From contig NZ_JACXXJ020000005.1 of NCBI RefSeq assembly GCF_014926405.1, forward strand, positions 3,329,001 to 3,393,000: a DNA stretch of 64,000 nucleotides. Direction: 5' to 3'. Position numbers and translations under genes: made by a program. Under the pieces are notes generated by a model. It saw nothing but the letters and a program-made list of their open reading frames with translations. It did no database searches and had not been told where the DNA came from. The DNA comes from Agrobacterium vitis. Its GTDB lineage: Bacteria > Pseudomonadota > Alphaproteobacteria > Rhizobiales > Rhizobiaceae. Shown piece after piece: positions 1-9,230 of this stretch. The number at the start of each line of letters is the position of its first letter. The first letter of the stretch is position 1.

Positions 1-31
1 GTTGCCGCTAAGCGGCATAGATCTGAATGCT

Positions 32-61
32 AAAAGCCGCCGGATCACTCCGGCGGCTTTT
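32..61. terminator. Rho-independent terminator, probably bidirectional
   Basis: A 13 bp perfect stem (AAAAGCCGCCGGA with its complement) closes on a TCAC loop. T-runs follow it on the plus strand, and the flanking A-run gives T residues on the minus strand. It lies 45 bp past the phaB stop, so it can end phaB transcription, and probably also that of a plus-strand gene left of the window. The first 31 bases hold no identifiable gene. Confidence 0.85.
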
Positions 62-106
62 GTTTGTTGGGATAAGACAATCGCGGGTGGAGCAAAGCCG
101 CTGCTG

Positions 107-832
107 TCAGACGAAGAATTGGCCACCATTGGCGGAAATCGTTGAGCCGGTGATGAAACCGGCGTCATCGGAAGCGAGAAACACCACGATACGGGCAATT
201 TCCTCCGGTTCGCCGAGGCGTCCGACCGGAATTTGCGGAATGATCCGCTCGTTCAAGACTTTTTCCGGGATCGCCCGGACCATTTCCGTGCCGATATAGC
301 CCGGGCAAATGGCGTTGACGGTAATATTCTTCGCCGCACCTTCCTGGGCAAGCGCCTTGGTAAAGCCGAGATCGCCAGCCTTGGCGGCAGAATAATTGGC
401 TTGGCCCATCTGGCCCTTCTGGCCGTTGATGGAGGAAATGTTGATGACGCGGCCAAAGCTGCGGTCGCGCATGCCCGTCCAGACCGGGTGGGTGACATTG
501 AACAGACCGCTCAGATTGGTGCCGATCACATCGTTCCACTGCTCAGGCGTCATTTTATGGAACATGGCGTCGCGGGTGATCCCGGCGTTGTTGACCAGGA
601 TTTCAACCGGCCCGAGGGCCGCCTCGACGGCAGCAATGCCCTGCTTGCAAGCCTCGTAGGAGGAGACGTCCCATTTAAAGACCGGAATGCCGGTTTCGGC
701 TTCAAATGCCTTTGCGGCCTCGTCATTGCCAGCATAATTGGCGGCAACCGTATATCCAGCTGCCTTCAATGCCGTTGAAATTGCTGCGCCGATGCCACGT
801 GTTCCGCCGGTTACCAAAGCTACCCTGCTCAT
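107..832 (-). CDS. phaB: Acetoacetyl-CoA reductase (PHB synthesis)
   Basis: A 241-residue NADPH-dependent short-chain dehydrogenase that reduces acetoacetyl-CoA to (R)-3-hydroxybutyryl-CoA, the monomer for polyhydroxybutyrate. The N-terminal cofactor motif GGTRGIG follows the first strand, NNAG is present near residue 85, and the catalytic Ser and YSAAK motif lie near residues 140-155. The C-terminus GGQFFV is close to other PhaB proteins. The ATG is preceded by GGAGA at good spacing. It sits downstream of phaA on the same strand, with a 347 bp gap holding a terminator, so it probably has its own promoter. The length equals the family norm (about 241), and the phaA and phaR neighbours separate it from FabG. 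Confidence 0.95.
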   Translation of the reverse strand: MSRVALVTGGTRGIGAAISTALKAAGYTVAANYAGNDEAAKAFEAETGIPVFKWDVSSYEACKQGIAAVEAALGPVEILVNNAGITRDAMFHKMTPEQWNDVIGTNLSGLFNVTHPVWTGMRDRSFGRVINISSINGQKGQMGQANYSAAKAGDLGFTKALAQEGAAKNITVNAICPGYIGTEMVRAIPEKVLNERIIPQIPVGRLGEPEEIARIVVFLASDDAGFITGSTISANGGQFFV

Positions 833-1179
833 TCCAGTCTCCTCTCAATAAGTGTTTTCTTGTGTTGCGTCTCTCCGTTACCCCAGGGGGCAAGGAGTGA
901 CATCCCCCAATTCAATGGGTGTTTCTGCGAAATACACAGAGAACGCCAGTCACTACGGTTTGACGCCGGAAACATTGAACTGGAATGATGCAGGTAAAAT
1001 ATGGCCGGATCGGTTCCCGGCTCGTTTATTGTCTTGGCGGTGCGCATGCGGTCCGCTGCTGAAACCAGTTCCGTTGATTCCATCCGGCAAAAGGAAAGGG
1101 TGGCGATCAGGCGATACCCTCTCACCGTTTACGATATCAAAGCCCGATGGTTCCCCATCGGGCTTCTGGCTCGATAGGC
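833..1179 (-). other. phaA-phaB intergenic gap
   Basis: These 347 bases hold the phaA terminator at the right end and presumably the phaB promoter at the left. A possible 98-codon reading frame on the minus strand has no ribosome site or recognisable protein character, so I call no gene. Confidence 0.6.
1140..1165 (-). terminator. Terminator downstream of phaA
   Basis: An 11 bp perfect stem (AAGCCCGATGG and complement) closes on a four-base loop 15 bp past the phaA stop. On the minus strand the stem ends in CTTTGAT, a weak U-tract. It suggests that phaA and phaB are separate transcripts. Confidence 0.75.
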
Positions 1180-2361
1180 TCAGAGACCTTCGATGCACAT
1201 GGCAACGCCCATGCCACCACCGATGCACAGGGTCGCCAGACCCTTCTTTGCGCCGCGCCGTTTCATTTCAAACAGCAGGGTGTTGAGAATACGGGCACCA
1301 GACGCCCCGACCGGGTGGCCGATGGCAATGGCGCCGCCATTGACATTGACGATTGACGTATCCCAGCCAAGATCCTTGTTGACGGCGCAGGCCTGGGCGG
1401 CAAAGGCTTCGTTGGCCTCAACGAGATCGAGATCGTTCACGCTCCAGCCAGCCTTTTCAAGCGCCTTGCGGGATGCGGGGATCGGACCTGTGCCCATGAT
1501 CTTCGGATCGACGCCAGCTGTGGCCCAGGAGGCGATGCGCGCCAAAGGCTGGATACCGCGACGGACGGCTTCAGCTTCGGTCATCAGCAGGGCGGCGGCG
1601 GCTCCGTCATTGATGCCAGATGCATTCCCGGCGGTGACGGTGCCTTCCTTGTCGAAAGCGGGACGCAGCTTGGTCATGCTGTCCAGGGTCGCACCTGCGC
1701 GGATATATTCATCGGCATCAACGATCACATCGCCCTTGCGGCCGGGCACAGTGACCGGGACGATTTCGTCCTTGAACCGTCCTGCGGCCTGGGCGGCTTC
1801 GGCCTTGTTTTGCGAGGCAACCGCAAAGGCGTCCTGCTCGTCGCGGGTCAACTGCCACTGGCGGGCAACATTTTCGGCGGTGACACCCATGTGATAGCCG
1901 TAGAAGGCATCGGTCAGGCCGTCCTTGATCATGGTGTCGATCATTTTCATGTCGCCCATCTTGGTGCCGGCGCGCAAATGGGCGCAGTGGGGGGCAAGCG
2001 ACATGGATTCCTGGCCGCCAGCAATGATGATCGAGGCGTCGCCGGTGGCGATCTGCTGCATGCCGAGTGCCACGGCGCGCAAGCCGGAGCCGCAAAGCTG
2101 GTTCAGGCCCCAGGCAGTTTTTTCCTGCGGAATGCCAGCCTTCATGGCGGCCTGGCGGGCGGGGTTCTGGCCCTGGCCGGCGGTCAGGATTTGGCCGAGG
2201 ATCACTTCGTCGACTTCGGCTGCCTCGATGCCGGCGCGTTCCAGCACGGCCTTGATTGCGGTCGCACCCAGATCATGCGCGGCAACGTTGGCAAATGCCC
2301 CGTTGAAAGAGCCAACTGCCGTTCGAGCCGCGCTGGCAATGACGATGGAAGGCGTAGACAT
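1180..2361 (-). CDS. phaA: Acetyl-CoA acetyltransferase (beta-ketothiolase)
   Basis: Condenses two acetyl-CoA to acetoacetyl-CoA, the first step of polyhydroxybutyrate synthesis; it can also run in the degradative direction. The acylation cysteine lies in [11 protein letters not shown] near residue 89. The C-terminal catalytic motifs are GHPVGASGA (His) and CIGGGMG (Cys). The length is 393 residues from the ATG at 2361, exactly typical of PhaA. I chose this start because GAGGAGATACCC precedes it; the frame is open for 15 further codons upstream without a better ribosome site. It is divergent from phaR. Confidence 0.96.
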   Translation of the reverse strand: MSTPSIVIASAARTAVGSFNGAFANVAAHDLGATAIKAVLERAGIEAAEVDEVILGQILTAGQGQNPARQAAMKAGIPQEKTAWGLNQLCGSGLRAVALGMQQIATGDASIIIAGGQESMSLAPHCAHLRAGTKMGDMKMIDTMIKDGLTDAFYGYHMGVTAENVARQWQLTRDEQDAFAVASQNKAEAAQAAGRFKDEIVPVTVPGRKGDVIVDADEYIRAGATLDSMTKLRPAFDKEGTVTAGNASGINDGAAAALLMTEAEAVRRGIQPLARIASWATAGVDPKIMGTGPIPASRKALEKAGWSVNDLDLVEANEAFAAQACAVNKDLGWDTSIVNVNGGAIAIGHPVGASGARILNTLLFEMKRRGAKKGLATLCIGGGMGVAMCIEGL

Positions 2362-2600
2362 GGGTATCTCCTCGATAGTGTTCTTTGCTGCGGCTGAGAC
2401 TGTCAAAGCTTCCCTGAGAAGTCAAACTCAAAGCATTGGGAAATTTCAGTCTTTGGTTGCATTTCAGCGGATGGCTATCGCTGCTTTCGATAGCGCAATC
2501 CCGCGACGCACAAAGAGATTGTCACGCCCGTCGATTTGCGATTACACTTCCCTCTCAGGGAAGAGCAATAATAACGACATAAGCCGGGTTAGGAGACACA
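2362..2600. promoter_or_regulatory. Divergent phaA/phaR promoter region
   Basis: These 239 non-coding bases separate the divergent phaA and phaR starts and must contain both promoters. PhaR-family repressors commonly act on pha promoters and their own, so this is the natural operator location, but I could not pick out a convincing operator by eye. Confidence 0.5.
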
Positions 2601-3176
2601 ATGGCCAAGACCGATGGCGAAATCATCATTAAGAAATATGCCAATCGCCGCCTCTACAACACGGGGACCAGTACCTATGTAACGCTGGAAGATCTGGCCA
2701 AGATGGTAAAAAAGGGCGAGGAGTTCACCGTGCAGGATGCAAAATCCGGCGAGGATATTACCCATTCCGTCCTGACCCAGATTATTTTCGAGCAGGAAGC
2801 CAAGACCACCAATACGTTGCTGCCGATTTCTTTCCTGCGCCAGTTGATCAGCTATTATGGCGATCAGATGCAGATGGTGGTGCCGAGCTTTCTCGAACAT
2901 TCGATGAAAGCCTTTACCGAACAGCAATCCCAGATGCGCGACCAGATGACCCGCGCTTTCGGTGAGACACCACTTGCCAAGAATTTACAGGCACCGATCC
3001 AGCTGATGGAGGAGCAGGTCAAGCGCAATACCGAGATGTTCCATCAGGCCATGCAGATGTTTTCGCCCTTCATGACGCCGACGCCAGCACGCGAGACGAA
3101 GCGGCCGGAAACCAAGGATATCGACGATCTGAAGGAGCAGTTGCGCAATCTGCAAACCAAGCTCGATAAGCTCTGA
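2601..3176 (+). CDS. phaR: Polyhydroxyalkanoate synthesis repressor PhaR
   Basis: A 191-residue cytosolic DNA- and PHB-binding regulator. The N-terminal PHB accumulation regulatory domain (about residues 8-70) shows IIKKYANRRLYNT and STYVTLEDLA, the hallmark of the family. A second PHB_acc segment (about 75-115) contains TNTLLPISFLRQLI. The C-terminal 40 residues look like a coiled coil (DDLKEQLRNLQTKLDKL). The family binds PHB granules and derepresses phasin and pha genes when polymer accumulates. The start is preceded by GGAGACACA. It is convergent with rpmF across a shared terminator. The older annotation AniA refers to the same family in Sinorhizobium. Confidence 0.95.
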   Translation: MAKTDGEIIIKKYANRRLYNTGTSTYVTLEDLAKMVKKGEEFTVQDAKSGEDITHSVLTQIIFEQEAKTTNTLLPISFLRQLISYYGDQMQMVVPSFLEHSMKAFTEQQSQMRDQMTRAFGETPLAKNLQAPIQLMEEQVKRNTEMFHQAMQMFSPFMTPTPARETKRPETKDIDDLKEQLRNLQTKLDKL

Positions 3177-3284
3177 CAACTGGTGCCGCAACGGCGTTGT
3201 GCAGGGGTGTTTTCCTGCACCGCGCGGTTTGTAATATCTGTAAAGGACGCTGCAAGCAGGCGGTTTAATCAAAAAATGGCAAAG

Positions 3285-3311
3285 AAAAAGGCCGGAAAAA
3301 CCGGCCTTTTT
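3285..3311. terminator. Bidirectional terminator between phaR and rpmF
   Basis: An 11 bp perfect stem AAAAAGGCCGG / CCGGCCTTTTT has an A5 loop and sits between two convergent genes, with U-tracts for both strands. Confidence 0.9.
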
Positions 3312-3335
3312 TATATAGTCAGATAGAAAAAGCGC

Positions 3336-3521
3336 TTATGCGCTTTCCTTCGGCGTCAGAACCTGACGGCCGCGATACATGCCGGTCTTCAGGTCGATAT
3401 GGTGCGGACGGCGCAGTTCGCCGGAATTCTTGTCTTCGACATAGGTCGGAGCCTTCAGACCGTCGGCAGAACGGCGCATACCGCGCTTGGACGGGCTTGT
3501 TTTTCTTTTTGGTACAGCCAT
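3336..3521 (-). CDS. rpmF: 50S ribosomal protein L32
   Basis: A 61-residue protein of the large ribosomal subunit. The N-terminus [20 protein letters not shown] is diagnostic of bacterial L32, and the rest matches the alphaproteobacterial form, which lacks the zinc-binding cysteines. The start at 3521 has GGAG seven bases upstream and gives the normal N-terminus; the frame is open for 21 codons further upstream but that extension is not L32-like. Confidence 0.97.
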   Translation of the reverse strand: MAVPKRKTSPSKRGMRRSADGLKAPTYVEDKNSGELRRPHHIDLKTGMYRGRQVLTPKESA

Positions 3522-3719
3522 TTCAATTACTCCACGTGACGGTCGAAAACCGATGAAACGGCCCTTTTGGAGCCGCACAATCACTCATCCGATCTTCGAA
3601 TTTGGCGGCCTTATACATGCCGCCCAGGGGTTTGACCAGTCCCCGGCGGGATTTTTTTGACATCGTGCGGTCGCAAAACGTCGCCTCTGCCCGGCCTTTG
3701 CAGGCATCGAGCAATCGGT

Positions 3720-4379
3720 TCAGGCTTCGTCCTCCGGCACGATCCAGGGTTCGGCCAGGGCAGCATCGCGCCACTTGATCCAGGCGGGATGGGCCTGCAT
3801 GCGATCCATATAGGCAAGACTAACCGGATCAGAGGTCAGTTGATAGGCTGAAAAACGGTTGACCACAGGTGCATACATGGCATCCGCAGCGCTGAAGGCA
3901 CCAAACAGGAAAGGACCGCCGGAACGGGCCAATTGCTCGCGCCAGATGGTTTCGATGCGGGAGACATCCGCCATCACGGCTGCCTGTGTCTCAGGGCTGA
4001 AGGCAAGCGCCTGTGGCGGGCGACGGAAATTCATCGGGCAGGCATTGCGCAAGGCCCGGAAGCCAGCCAGCATTTCGAGCGAAATTGCTCGAGCAACAGC
4101 CCGGTCCGACTGCGCCGATGGCCAGATACCGCCATTGGGGAAAAGCTCGGCGGCATATTCAATAATGGCCAGCGATTCCCAGACCTTCACATCCCCATGC
4201 ACGAGGACTGGCACCTGGCCGGTCGGCGATATGGCCTTGATGCCGGGATTGCCGGCTGGAAAGTCGAAGCGGATCAGCACCTCTTTGAAGTCGATCCCGG
4301 CTGCGGTTAGAGCGATCCAGGGCCGGAATGACCATGAGGAATAATTCTTATTGGCAATATAAAGGGTTAGGTTCGTCAT
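3720..4379 (-). CDS. Glutathione S-transferase family protein
   Basis: A 219-residue two-domain GST. The N-terminal thioredoxin-like fold (about residues 1-80) carries LYIANKNYSSWSFRPW, where the first Ser after NYS is the likely glutathione-activating residue, and the cis-Pro segment TGQVPVLVHG followed by ESLAIIEY. The C-terminal all-helical domain follows. The start at 4379 is chosen because CAGGAGAC lies just upstream; the nine extra in-frame codons have no such site. The substrate is not predictable. It has the same orientation as rpmF and mtgA but is separated from both. Confidence 0.88.
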   Translation of the reverse strand: MTNLTLYIANKNYSSWSFRPWIALTAAGIDFKEVLIRFDFPAGNPGIKAISPTGQVPVLVHGDVKVWESLAIIEYAAELFPNGGIWPSAQSDRAVARAISLEMLAGFRALRNACPMNFRRPPQALAFSPETQAAVMADVSRIETIWREQLARSGGPFLFGAFSAADAMYAPVVNRFSAYQLTSDPVSLAYMDRMQAHPAWIKWRDAALAEPWIVPEDEA

Positions 4380-4451
4380 CGGTTTTGTCTCCTGAAATGT
4401 CCACAATCATAACAGGCGCATACGGCTCAAAGCCAATGCCAAGTTTTGACA

Positions 4452-5300
4452 TCACTTATCAATGCAGCTGATATATGGATCGGCACCCCGGGCGCGGCGT
4501 TCCACCATGGCAGCAAGCCGCCGTAGACCGGGGCCAGGCTTGCCAGCATTGCGGTCGATGGGATTGGGCAGGGAGACGGCGAGCAGGGCGGCCTGACGGG
4601 CTGAAAGCCGGGCGGCCGGGATTTTGAAATGGTGGAGTGCTGCGGCCTCTGCACCGTAAATGCCTGGTCCCCATTCAGCGATATTGAGGTAAATTTCCAT
4701 CGTCCGGCGTTTCGACCAGACCTTATCGGCGGTGAGAGCCAGGGGGATTTCCATGCCCTTGCGGATGAAGGACCGGCTGTTCCACAAAAACAGGTTTTTC
4801 ACTGTCTGCATGGTGATGGTGCTGGCGCCACGGGTTTCCTCGCCGTCCAGCGCATCGTCGATCACCGAGCGCATCTGCACCCAGTCAACGCCGCTATGGC
4901 TACAGAATTGCCCGTCCTCCGACATCATCACCGCGCGGATCAGATTGGGCGATATGCGCTCCAGCGGCACCCATTGCCGGTCATAGCCACGAAACAGAAC
5001 GAGATCGGCCAGCATCAAGGTGGAAGGGGGGTGAATGAAGGGCAGCAGATAGAGCGCCATCAGTGCGAAAGGCAAAAGGGCAACAGCAAGCAGTGCCTTG
5101 GCTATTCGATGCAGCACCAGCCGCCGGTCTCCTTTTTCGCCCTCCTGGTCGAGGTGCTCGTCTTGTCCGGGCACAGTCGCGTCCAGAGGGTCGATAGCAT
5201 CAGGTGCGTTGTCCGTCGTCAATCCTGTCACCTGCCCCGACGCCTGCTTGATTTGCGCATTTGTTTTCTTAGCCGTGAATAAGGCTAAGCGCCAGACCAA
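4452..5300 (-). CDS. mtgA: Monofunctional biosynthetic peptidoglycan transglycosylase
   Basis: Polymerises lipid II into glycan strands at the periplasmic face of the inner membrane. One N-terminal membrane segment ([19 protein letters not shown]) is followed by a glycosyltransferase-51 domain. The catalytic Glu lies in [14 protein letters not shown], and the domain also has [16 protein letters not shown] and [15 protein letters not shown]. There is no transpeptidase domain. The reading frame opens with TTG at 5300 and has about 65 residues before the membrane segment, more than is usual, with no ATG there. An internal GTG or TTG may be the true start. It is divergent from ispA. Confidence 0.9.
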   Translation of the reverse strand: MVWRLALFTAKKTNAQIKQASGQVTGLTTDNAPDAIDPLDATVPGQDEHLDQEGEKGDRRLVLHRIAKALLAVALLPFALMALYLLPFIHPPSTLMLADLVLFRGYDRQWVPLERISPNLIRAVMMSEDGQFCSHSGVDWVQMRSVIDDALDGEETRGASTITMQTVKNLFLWNSRSFIRKGMEIPLALTADKVWSKRRTMEIYLNIAEWGPGIYGAEAAALHHFKIPAARLSARQAALLAVSLPNPIDRNAGKPGPGLRRLAAMVERRARGADPYISCIDK

Positions 5301-5406
5301 GGTACTTTGGCGGGCCGATACCCCACAGATAGTCCCCCATACTCATTGTATCTTGCGCCTTCTGAAGGCGCATGGCAAAGAGCAGCCGGCAAACCTGAGG
5401 CATGCG

Positions 5407-6303
5407 ATGTTTGACGATCATCTCCGCGATACAGCCGCGCGCGTCCAGGCGCTGCTGACCGAGCTTTTGCAGCCTGAGCCTCTATCGGATGAAATCGCCA
5501 GGCCCGGTCAATTGCTGGCGGCAATGCGCCATGCCGTCCTGAACGGCGGCAAGCGGCTACGGCCATTTCTGGTGGTGGAAAGCGCCCGGCTGTTTCGCGG
5601 CCAGGACGATGCCGCCCTGCGGGTTGGGGCCGCGCTGGAATGCCTGCATTGCTACTCTCTCGTGCATGACGACTTGCCCGCCATGGATGACGACGATCTG
5701 CGTCGTGGTCAGCCAACTGTGCATATCGCCTTTGACGAGGCGACGGCCATTCTGGCCGGTGACAGCCTGCTGACTTTTGCCTTTGAAATCATTGCCGCGC
5801 CACAAACCACGCTGCCGGACGCCGCCAAGATCGCGCTGGTTCTGGCGCTGGCGCAGGCTGCCGGGCTTGGCGGCATGGCGGGCGGGCAGGCGCTGGATCT
5901 GGCTGCCGAGAAACACGCTCCAGATGAGACCGGCATCGTCACATTGCAGGCGATGAAAACCGGCGCGCTGTTGCGCTTTGCCTGCGAGGCCGGGCCAGTG
6001 ATTGCCGGGGCGTCGGATCAGGACCGGCAGCGGCTGCGCCAATTTGGCGAGCTGATCGGTCGGGCGTTCCAGCTTGCTGACGATCTTCTCGACTTGACGG
6101 CTGATGCTGCGACCATGGGCAAGGCGACAGGCAAGGATGCCGGGCGCGGCAAGGGGACACTCGTCGCCCTCAAGGGCCAGGTCTGGGCGGAAGCCGAGCT
6201 GGATCGGCTGGTCGATCAGGCGGTCGCGTTGCTGTCTCCCTATGGCGAACGCGCCGCAGTGCTGATGGCTGCCGCCCGTTTTGTCGCCAATCGCAAGAAT
6301 TGA
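5407..6303 (+). CDS. ispA: Polyprenyl synthetase (farnesyl/geranyl diphosphate synthase type)
   Basis: A 298-residue short-chain trans-prenyltransferase that condenses IPP with DMAPP/GPP to give farnesyl diphosphate, precursor of ubiquinone, undecaprenyl carrier and hopanoids. NGGKRLRPFLV starts the fold. The first aspartate-rich motif DDLPAMDDDDLRRG and the second DDLLD bind magnesium-diphosphate. Chain-length class is inferred from family and size. The ATG at 5407 has CTGAGG seven bases upstream; the open frame extends 103 codons further, but that stretch is the shadow of mtgA. Pairing with mtgA is common in rhizobia. Confidence 0.9.
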   Translation: MFDDHLRDTAARVQALLTELLQPEPLSDEIARPGQLLAAMRHAVLNGGKRLRPFLVVESARLFRGQDDAALRVGAALECLHCYSLVHDDLPAMDDDDLRRGQPTVHIAFDEATAILAGDSLLTFAFEIIAAPQTTLPDAAKIALVLALAQAAGLGGMAGGQALDLAAEKHAPDETGIVTLQAMKTGALLRFACEAGPVIAGASDQDRQRLRQFGELIGRAFQLADDLLDLTADAATMGKATGKDAGRGKGTLVALKGQVWAEAELDRLVDQAVALLSPYGERAAVLMAAARFVANRKN

Positions 6304-6391
6304 ATTGCCACTGTGACAGGTTTTCAGGTGCGGACTCTGGTTTGATGTTCTAGGGCTCACTGACCGTTATTCTCTCCTGAAAGCGCCTGAC

Positions 6392-7030
6392 ATGATTGCC
6401 GATCATTTTGCGCCGTTTTTCTCCGCCTATCTCGTCTATCTGGTGGCGGTGATCAGCCCCGGCCCGGCCAATATGGCGATTATCTCGACGGCCATATCGC
6501 AAGGGCGCAAGGCTGGTCTGGTGATTGCGCTTGGCATATTTGCAGGTTCTTTTACCTGGGCCATGGCTGCATCCTTTGGCCTTGCCGCGTTGCTGCATCA
6601 TTACGGCCAGGCCCTCATCCTGCTGAAAATCGCCGGCGGGCTTTATCTTTTCTATCTCGCCATCAAGGCCGGAGTGTCTGCCTTGCGAAAACAACAGCCT
6701 GCCGGGGAGCAGGTCGGGGCGGTCAAGCGGGGCCGTTATGGGTCAATCTTTTTGCGCGGCTATCTCATTCACTTGACCAATCCGAAAGCGATTTTCGGCT
6801 GGCTGGCGATTATTTCGCTAGGCGTGCCAGTGGATGCCTCACTGGGGTCCGTGGTGCTCGTGGTCGGTGGATGTCTGGTGACCGGGTTTTCAGTCTTCTG
6901 CGGCTATGCTCTGGTGTTTTCGACCGCCCAGGCCGTGCATGTCTACAGGGCCAGCAGGCGCTATGTGGATGGCGTTCTGGCGCTTCTGTTCGGGGCGGCG
7001 GGTGTGAAAATGCTGACAACCAGCTTGTGA
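6392..7030 (+). CDS. LysE/RhtB family amino-acid exporter
   Basis: A 212-residue inner-membrane protein with about six hydrophobic segments. The family signature near the N-terminus is VISPGPANMAIISTAISQGRKAGL, here interrupted for brevity as SPGPANMAII then GRKAG. The mid-protein motif LTNPKAIFGWLA is also typical of RhtB exporters. Members export homoserine, threonine, lysine or related metabolites, but the substrate cannot be named here. It is followed by a strong terminator shared with the convergent lipoprotein gene. Confidence 0.88.
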   Translation: MIADHFAPFFSAYLVYLVAVISPGPANMAIISTAISQGRKAGLVIALGIFAGSFTWAMAASFGLAALLHHYGQALILLKIAGGLYLFYLAIKAGVSALRKQQPAGEQVGAVKRGRYGSIFLRGYLIHLTNPKAIFGWLAIISLGVPVDASLGSVVLVVGGCLVTGFSVFCGYALVFSTAQAVHVYRASRRYVDGVLALLFGAAGVKMLTTSL

Positions 7031-7060
7031 CAACGCGCTTGTGACAGGCCAGCTTGTAAC

Positions 7061-7088
7061 AAGAAAGCCGCCTTTCGGCGGCTTTCTT
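7061..7088. terminator. Bidirectional terminator
   Basis: A 12 bp perfect stem AAGAAAGCCGCC / GGCGGCTTTCTT with loop TTTC lies between the convergent lysE-type and OmpA-like genes. Confidence 0.9.
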
Positions 7089-7120
7089 TATCTTTGAATG
7101 AACTGCGGCCTTGGCTGCGA

Positions 7121-7786
7121 TCAATTGTCCTTGAGCGGTGAAATCGCCACTTCGACGCGGCGGTTCTGGGCGCGGCCTTGTGGCGTGGCATTGGTGGCAA
7201 TCGGCTGGCTGGGGCCAAAGCCCATGGCAGACATGCGGCGTGGATCGACGCCCTGTGAGCCGAGATAGTCCAGCACGGATTCGGCGCGGCGCTGCGACAG
7301 ATCCTGATTGTGCTGCAAGCCGCCGGTCGAGTCGGTATGACCGTTGACATCGACCAGGGTGCGGTTGAACTTCTTCAGCACGATGGCGACAGAATTCAGC
7401 GTTGGGTAGAATGGCGGCAACACCTGGTCCTGATCGGTCGGGAAGGTGATGTTGGACGGCATGTTGAGGATGATCCGGTCGCCCTGGCGGGTGACGGACA
7501 CGCCGGTGCCCTGAAGCTGGGCGCGCAGTTCGGCTTCCTGATTGTCCATGTAACTGCCAATGGCGCCGCCTGCCAGCGCACCGATGCCAGCGCCGATCAG
7601 GGCGGCATTGCGCTTGCCGTGGCCGCCGCCGCCGACCGCCAGGCCGCCGAGCGCGCCCAGGCCCGCGCCAATCATCGCGCCACCGGCGGTGTTCGACATT
7701 TTCTGTTCGCCCGTATAGGGGTCTGTGGTGGTGCAGGCACTCAGATAGGTAGCAGTCAGGGCAAGAAGGATGAATTTCTTCAGCAT
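7121..7786 (-). CDS. OmpA-family lipoprotein with glycine-zipper region
   Basis: A 221-residue envelope protein. The signal peptide ends in the lipobox LSAC (Cys at about residue 18), so it should be lipidated, probably in the outer membrane. Residues 30-85 hold two glycine-zipper stretches (GAMIGAGLGALGG and LIGAGIGALAGGAIG). The C-terminal OmpA domain (about 110-221) has NGHTDSTG, QRRAESV and NRRVEV, the peptidoglycan-binding signature. It resembles YiaD-type proteins. The start at 7786 is supported by GGAG upstream and by the signal peptide; an ATG eight codons earlier is possible. Confidence 0.9.
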   Translation of the reverse strand: MLKKFILLALTATYLSACTTTDPYTGEQKMSNTAGGAMIGAGLGALGGLAVGGGGHGKRNAALIGAGIGALAGGAIGSYMDNQEAELRAQLQGTGVSVTRQGDRIILNMPSNITFPTDQDQVLPPFYPTLNSVAIVLKKFNRTLVDVNGHTDSTGGLQHNQDLSQRRAESVLDYLGSQGVDPRRMSAMGFGPSQPIATNATPQGRAQNRRVEVAISPLKDN

Positions 7787-7892
7787 CGGGATAGGGCTCC
7801 GTAGGTTCATTTCATCCTGAACATAGCAATTGCGGCAATATGAAGAAAACATCCCACCTGCTACAGAACTGCTTGCTGACAGAACGGCTCTC

Positions 7893-9152
7893 TTACTCCG
7901 CTGCCGACCGCTGACCGTAGCGTTTTTCGATATAGTCGATCACCAGAGTTTCGAAATCCTCGGCGATTTTCGGGCCACGCAACGTCAACGCCTTCTCACC
8001 GTCGATAAACACCGGTGCCGCCGGGTTTTCGCCGGTGCCGGGCAGGGAAATGCCGATATCTGCATGTTTGCTTTCCCCCGGGCCATTGACGATGCAGCCC
8101 ATGACCGCGACATTCAGGCCTTCCACACCAGGGTATTTTTCCCGCCAGACCGGCATGTTCTTGCGGATATCGCTCTGGATCTTCTGCGCCAACTCCTGGA
8201 ACACCGTAGACGTGGTGCGCCCGCAGCCCGGACAGGCAGCAACGACCGGGATGAACTGGCGAAAGCCCATGACCTGCAATAGTTCCTGTGCCACCTGCAC
8301 TTCGCGGGTCCGGTCGCCGTTCGGCTCCGGCGTCAGCGAAACGCGGATCGTGTCGCCGATGCCCTGTTGCAGCACATAGCCCATGGCCGCTGATGAGGCG
8401 ACAATGCCTTTCGAGCCCATGCCCGCTTCCGTCAGGCCCAGATGCAGCGCATGGTCGGAGCGCGAGGCCAGCATGGAGTAGACGGCGATCAGATCCTGAA
8501 CCTGGCTGACCTTGGCTGACAGGATGATGCGATTGCGCGAAAGGCCGATCTCTTCGGCCAGTTCGGCAGACAGCAGCGCCGATTGGCAGATCGCTTCACG
8601 GGTCACCTGCCGGGCCGAGAGCGGAAAGCCCTTGGCCTGGTTCTCGTCCATCAACTGGGTCAGCAGTTCCTGGTCGAGCGAGCCCCAATTGACGCCGATG
8701 CGCACCGGCTTGTCATAGCGGATCGCCATCTCAATGATATCGGCAAACTGTTTGTCTTTCTTGTCCTTGAAGCCGACATTGCCCGGATTGATCCGGTATT
8801 TGGCCAGCGCCTCGGCACAGGCTGGATGATCGGCCAGAAGCTTGTGGCCGATATAGTGAAAGTCGCCGATCAAAGGGACATCAAGGCCGAGCCGCTCCAG
8901 ACGGTCGCGGATTTTCGGCACGGCAGCCGCACTCTCGTCGCGGTCCACGGTGATGCGGACGATTTCCGATCCGGCTTTATGCAGGGCTGCGACCTGCGCC
9001 ACCGTGCCGTCGATATCGGCGGTATCGGTATTGGTCATCGACTGGACGACGACAGGCGCGCCGCCCCCAACAATGACGCCGCCGACATCGACGGCCACGG
9101 ATGCGCGGCGTGGTTTCGGGTCAAAGTCTTCGGCTGGCGCCATGGTGGTCAT
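7893..9152 (-). CDS. ispG: 4-hydroxy-3-methylbut-2-enyl-diphosphate synthase
   Basis: A 419-residue [4Fe-4S] enzyme of the MEP isoprenoid pathway, converting MEcPP to HMBPP with reduced flavodoxin or ferredoxin. The N-terminal TIM-barrel half carries [13 protein letters not shown] and RITVDRDE. Iron-sulfur cysteines are in ACPGCGRTT and in [11 protein letters not shown]. Length and motifs match GcpE/IspG without a plant-type insertion. Two nearby ATGs (9152, 9143) are possible starts. It supplies IPP/DMAPP to the prenyl synthase encoded 1.6 kb to the left. Confidence 0.97.
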   Translation of the reverse strand: MTTMAPAEDFDPKPRRASVAVDVGGVIVGGGAPVVVQSMTNTDTADIDGTVAQVAALHKAGSEIVRITVDRDESAAAVPKIRDRLERLGLDVPLIGDFHYIGHKLLADHPACAEALAKYRINPGNVGFKDKKDKQFADIIEMAIRYDKPVRIGVNWGSLDQELLTQLMDENQAKGFPLSARQVTREAICQSALLSAELAEEIGLSRNRIILSAKVSQVQDLIAVYSMLASRSDHALHLGLTEAGMGSKGIVASSAAMGYVLQQGIGDTIRVSLTPEPNGDRTREVQVAQELLQVMGFRQFIPVVAACPGCGRTTSTVFQELAQKIQSDIRKNMPVWREKYPGVEGLNVAVMGCIVNGPGESKHADIGISLPGTGENPAAPVFIDGEKALTLRGPKIAEDFETLVIDYIEKRYGQRSAAE

Positions 9153-9230
9153 CCCGATCTTGCGGATAATTCGCTTTCAGGTGGATCAATCATGTTCGCT
9201 TGTCAACATCGTGACAGCGGCTTGTGTCGA

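Noticed and set aside
829..1125. 98-codon minus-strand frame between phaA and phaB
   Set aside because: It overlaps the phaB ribosome site and start, has no ribosome site of its own and no family resemblance.
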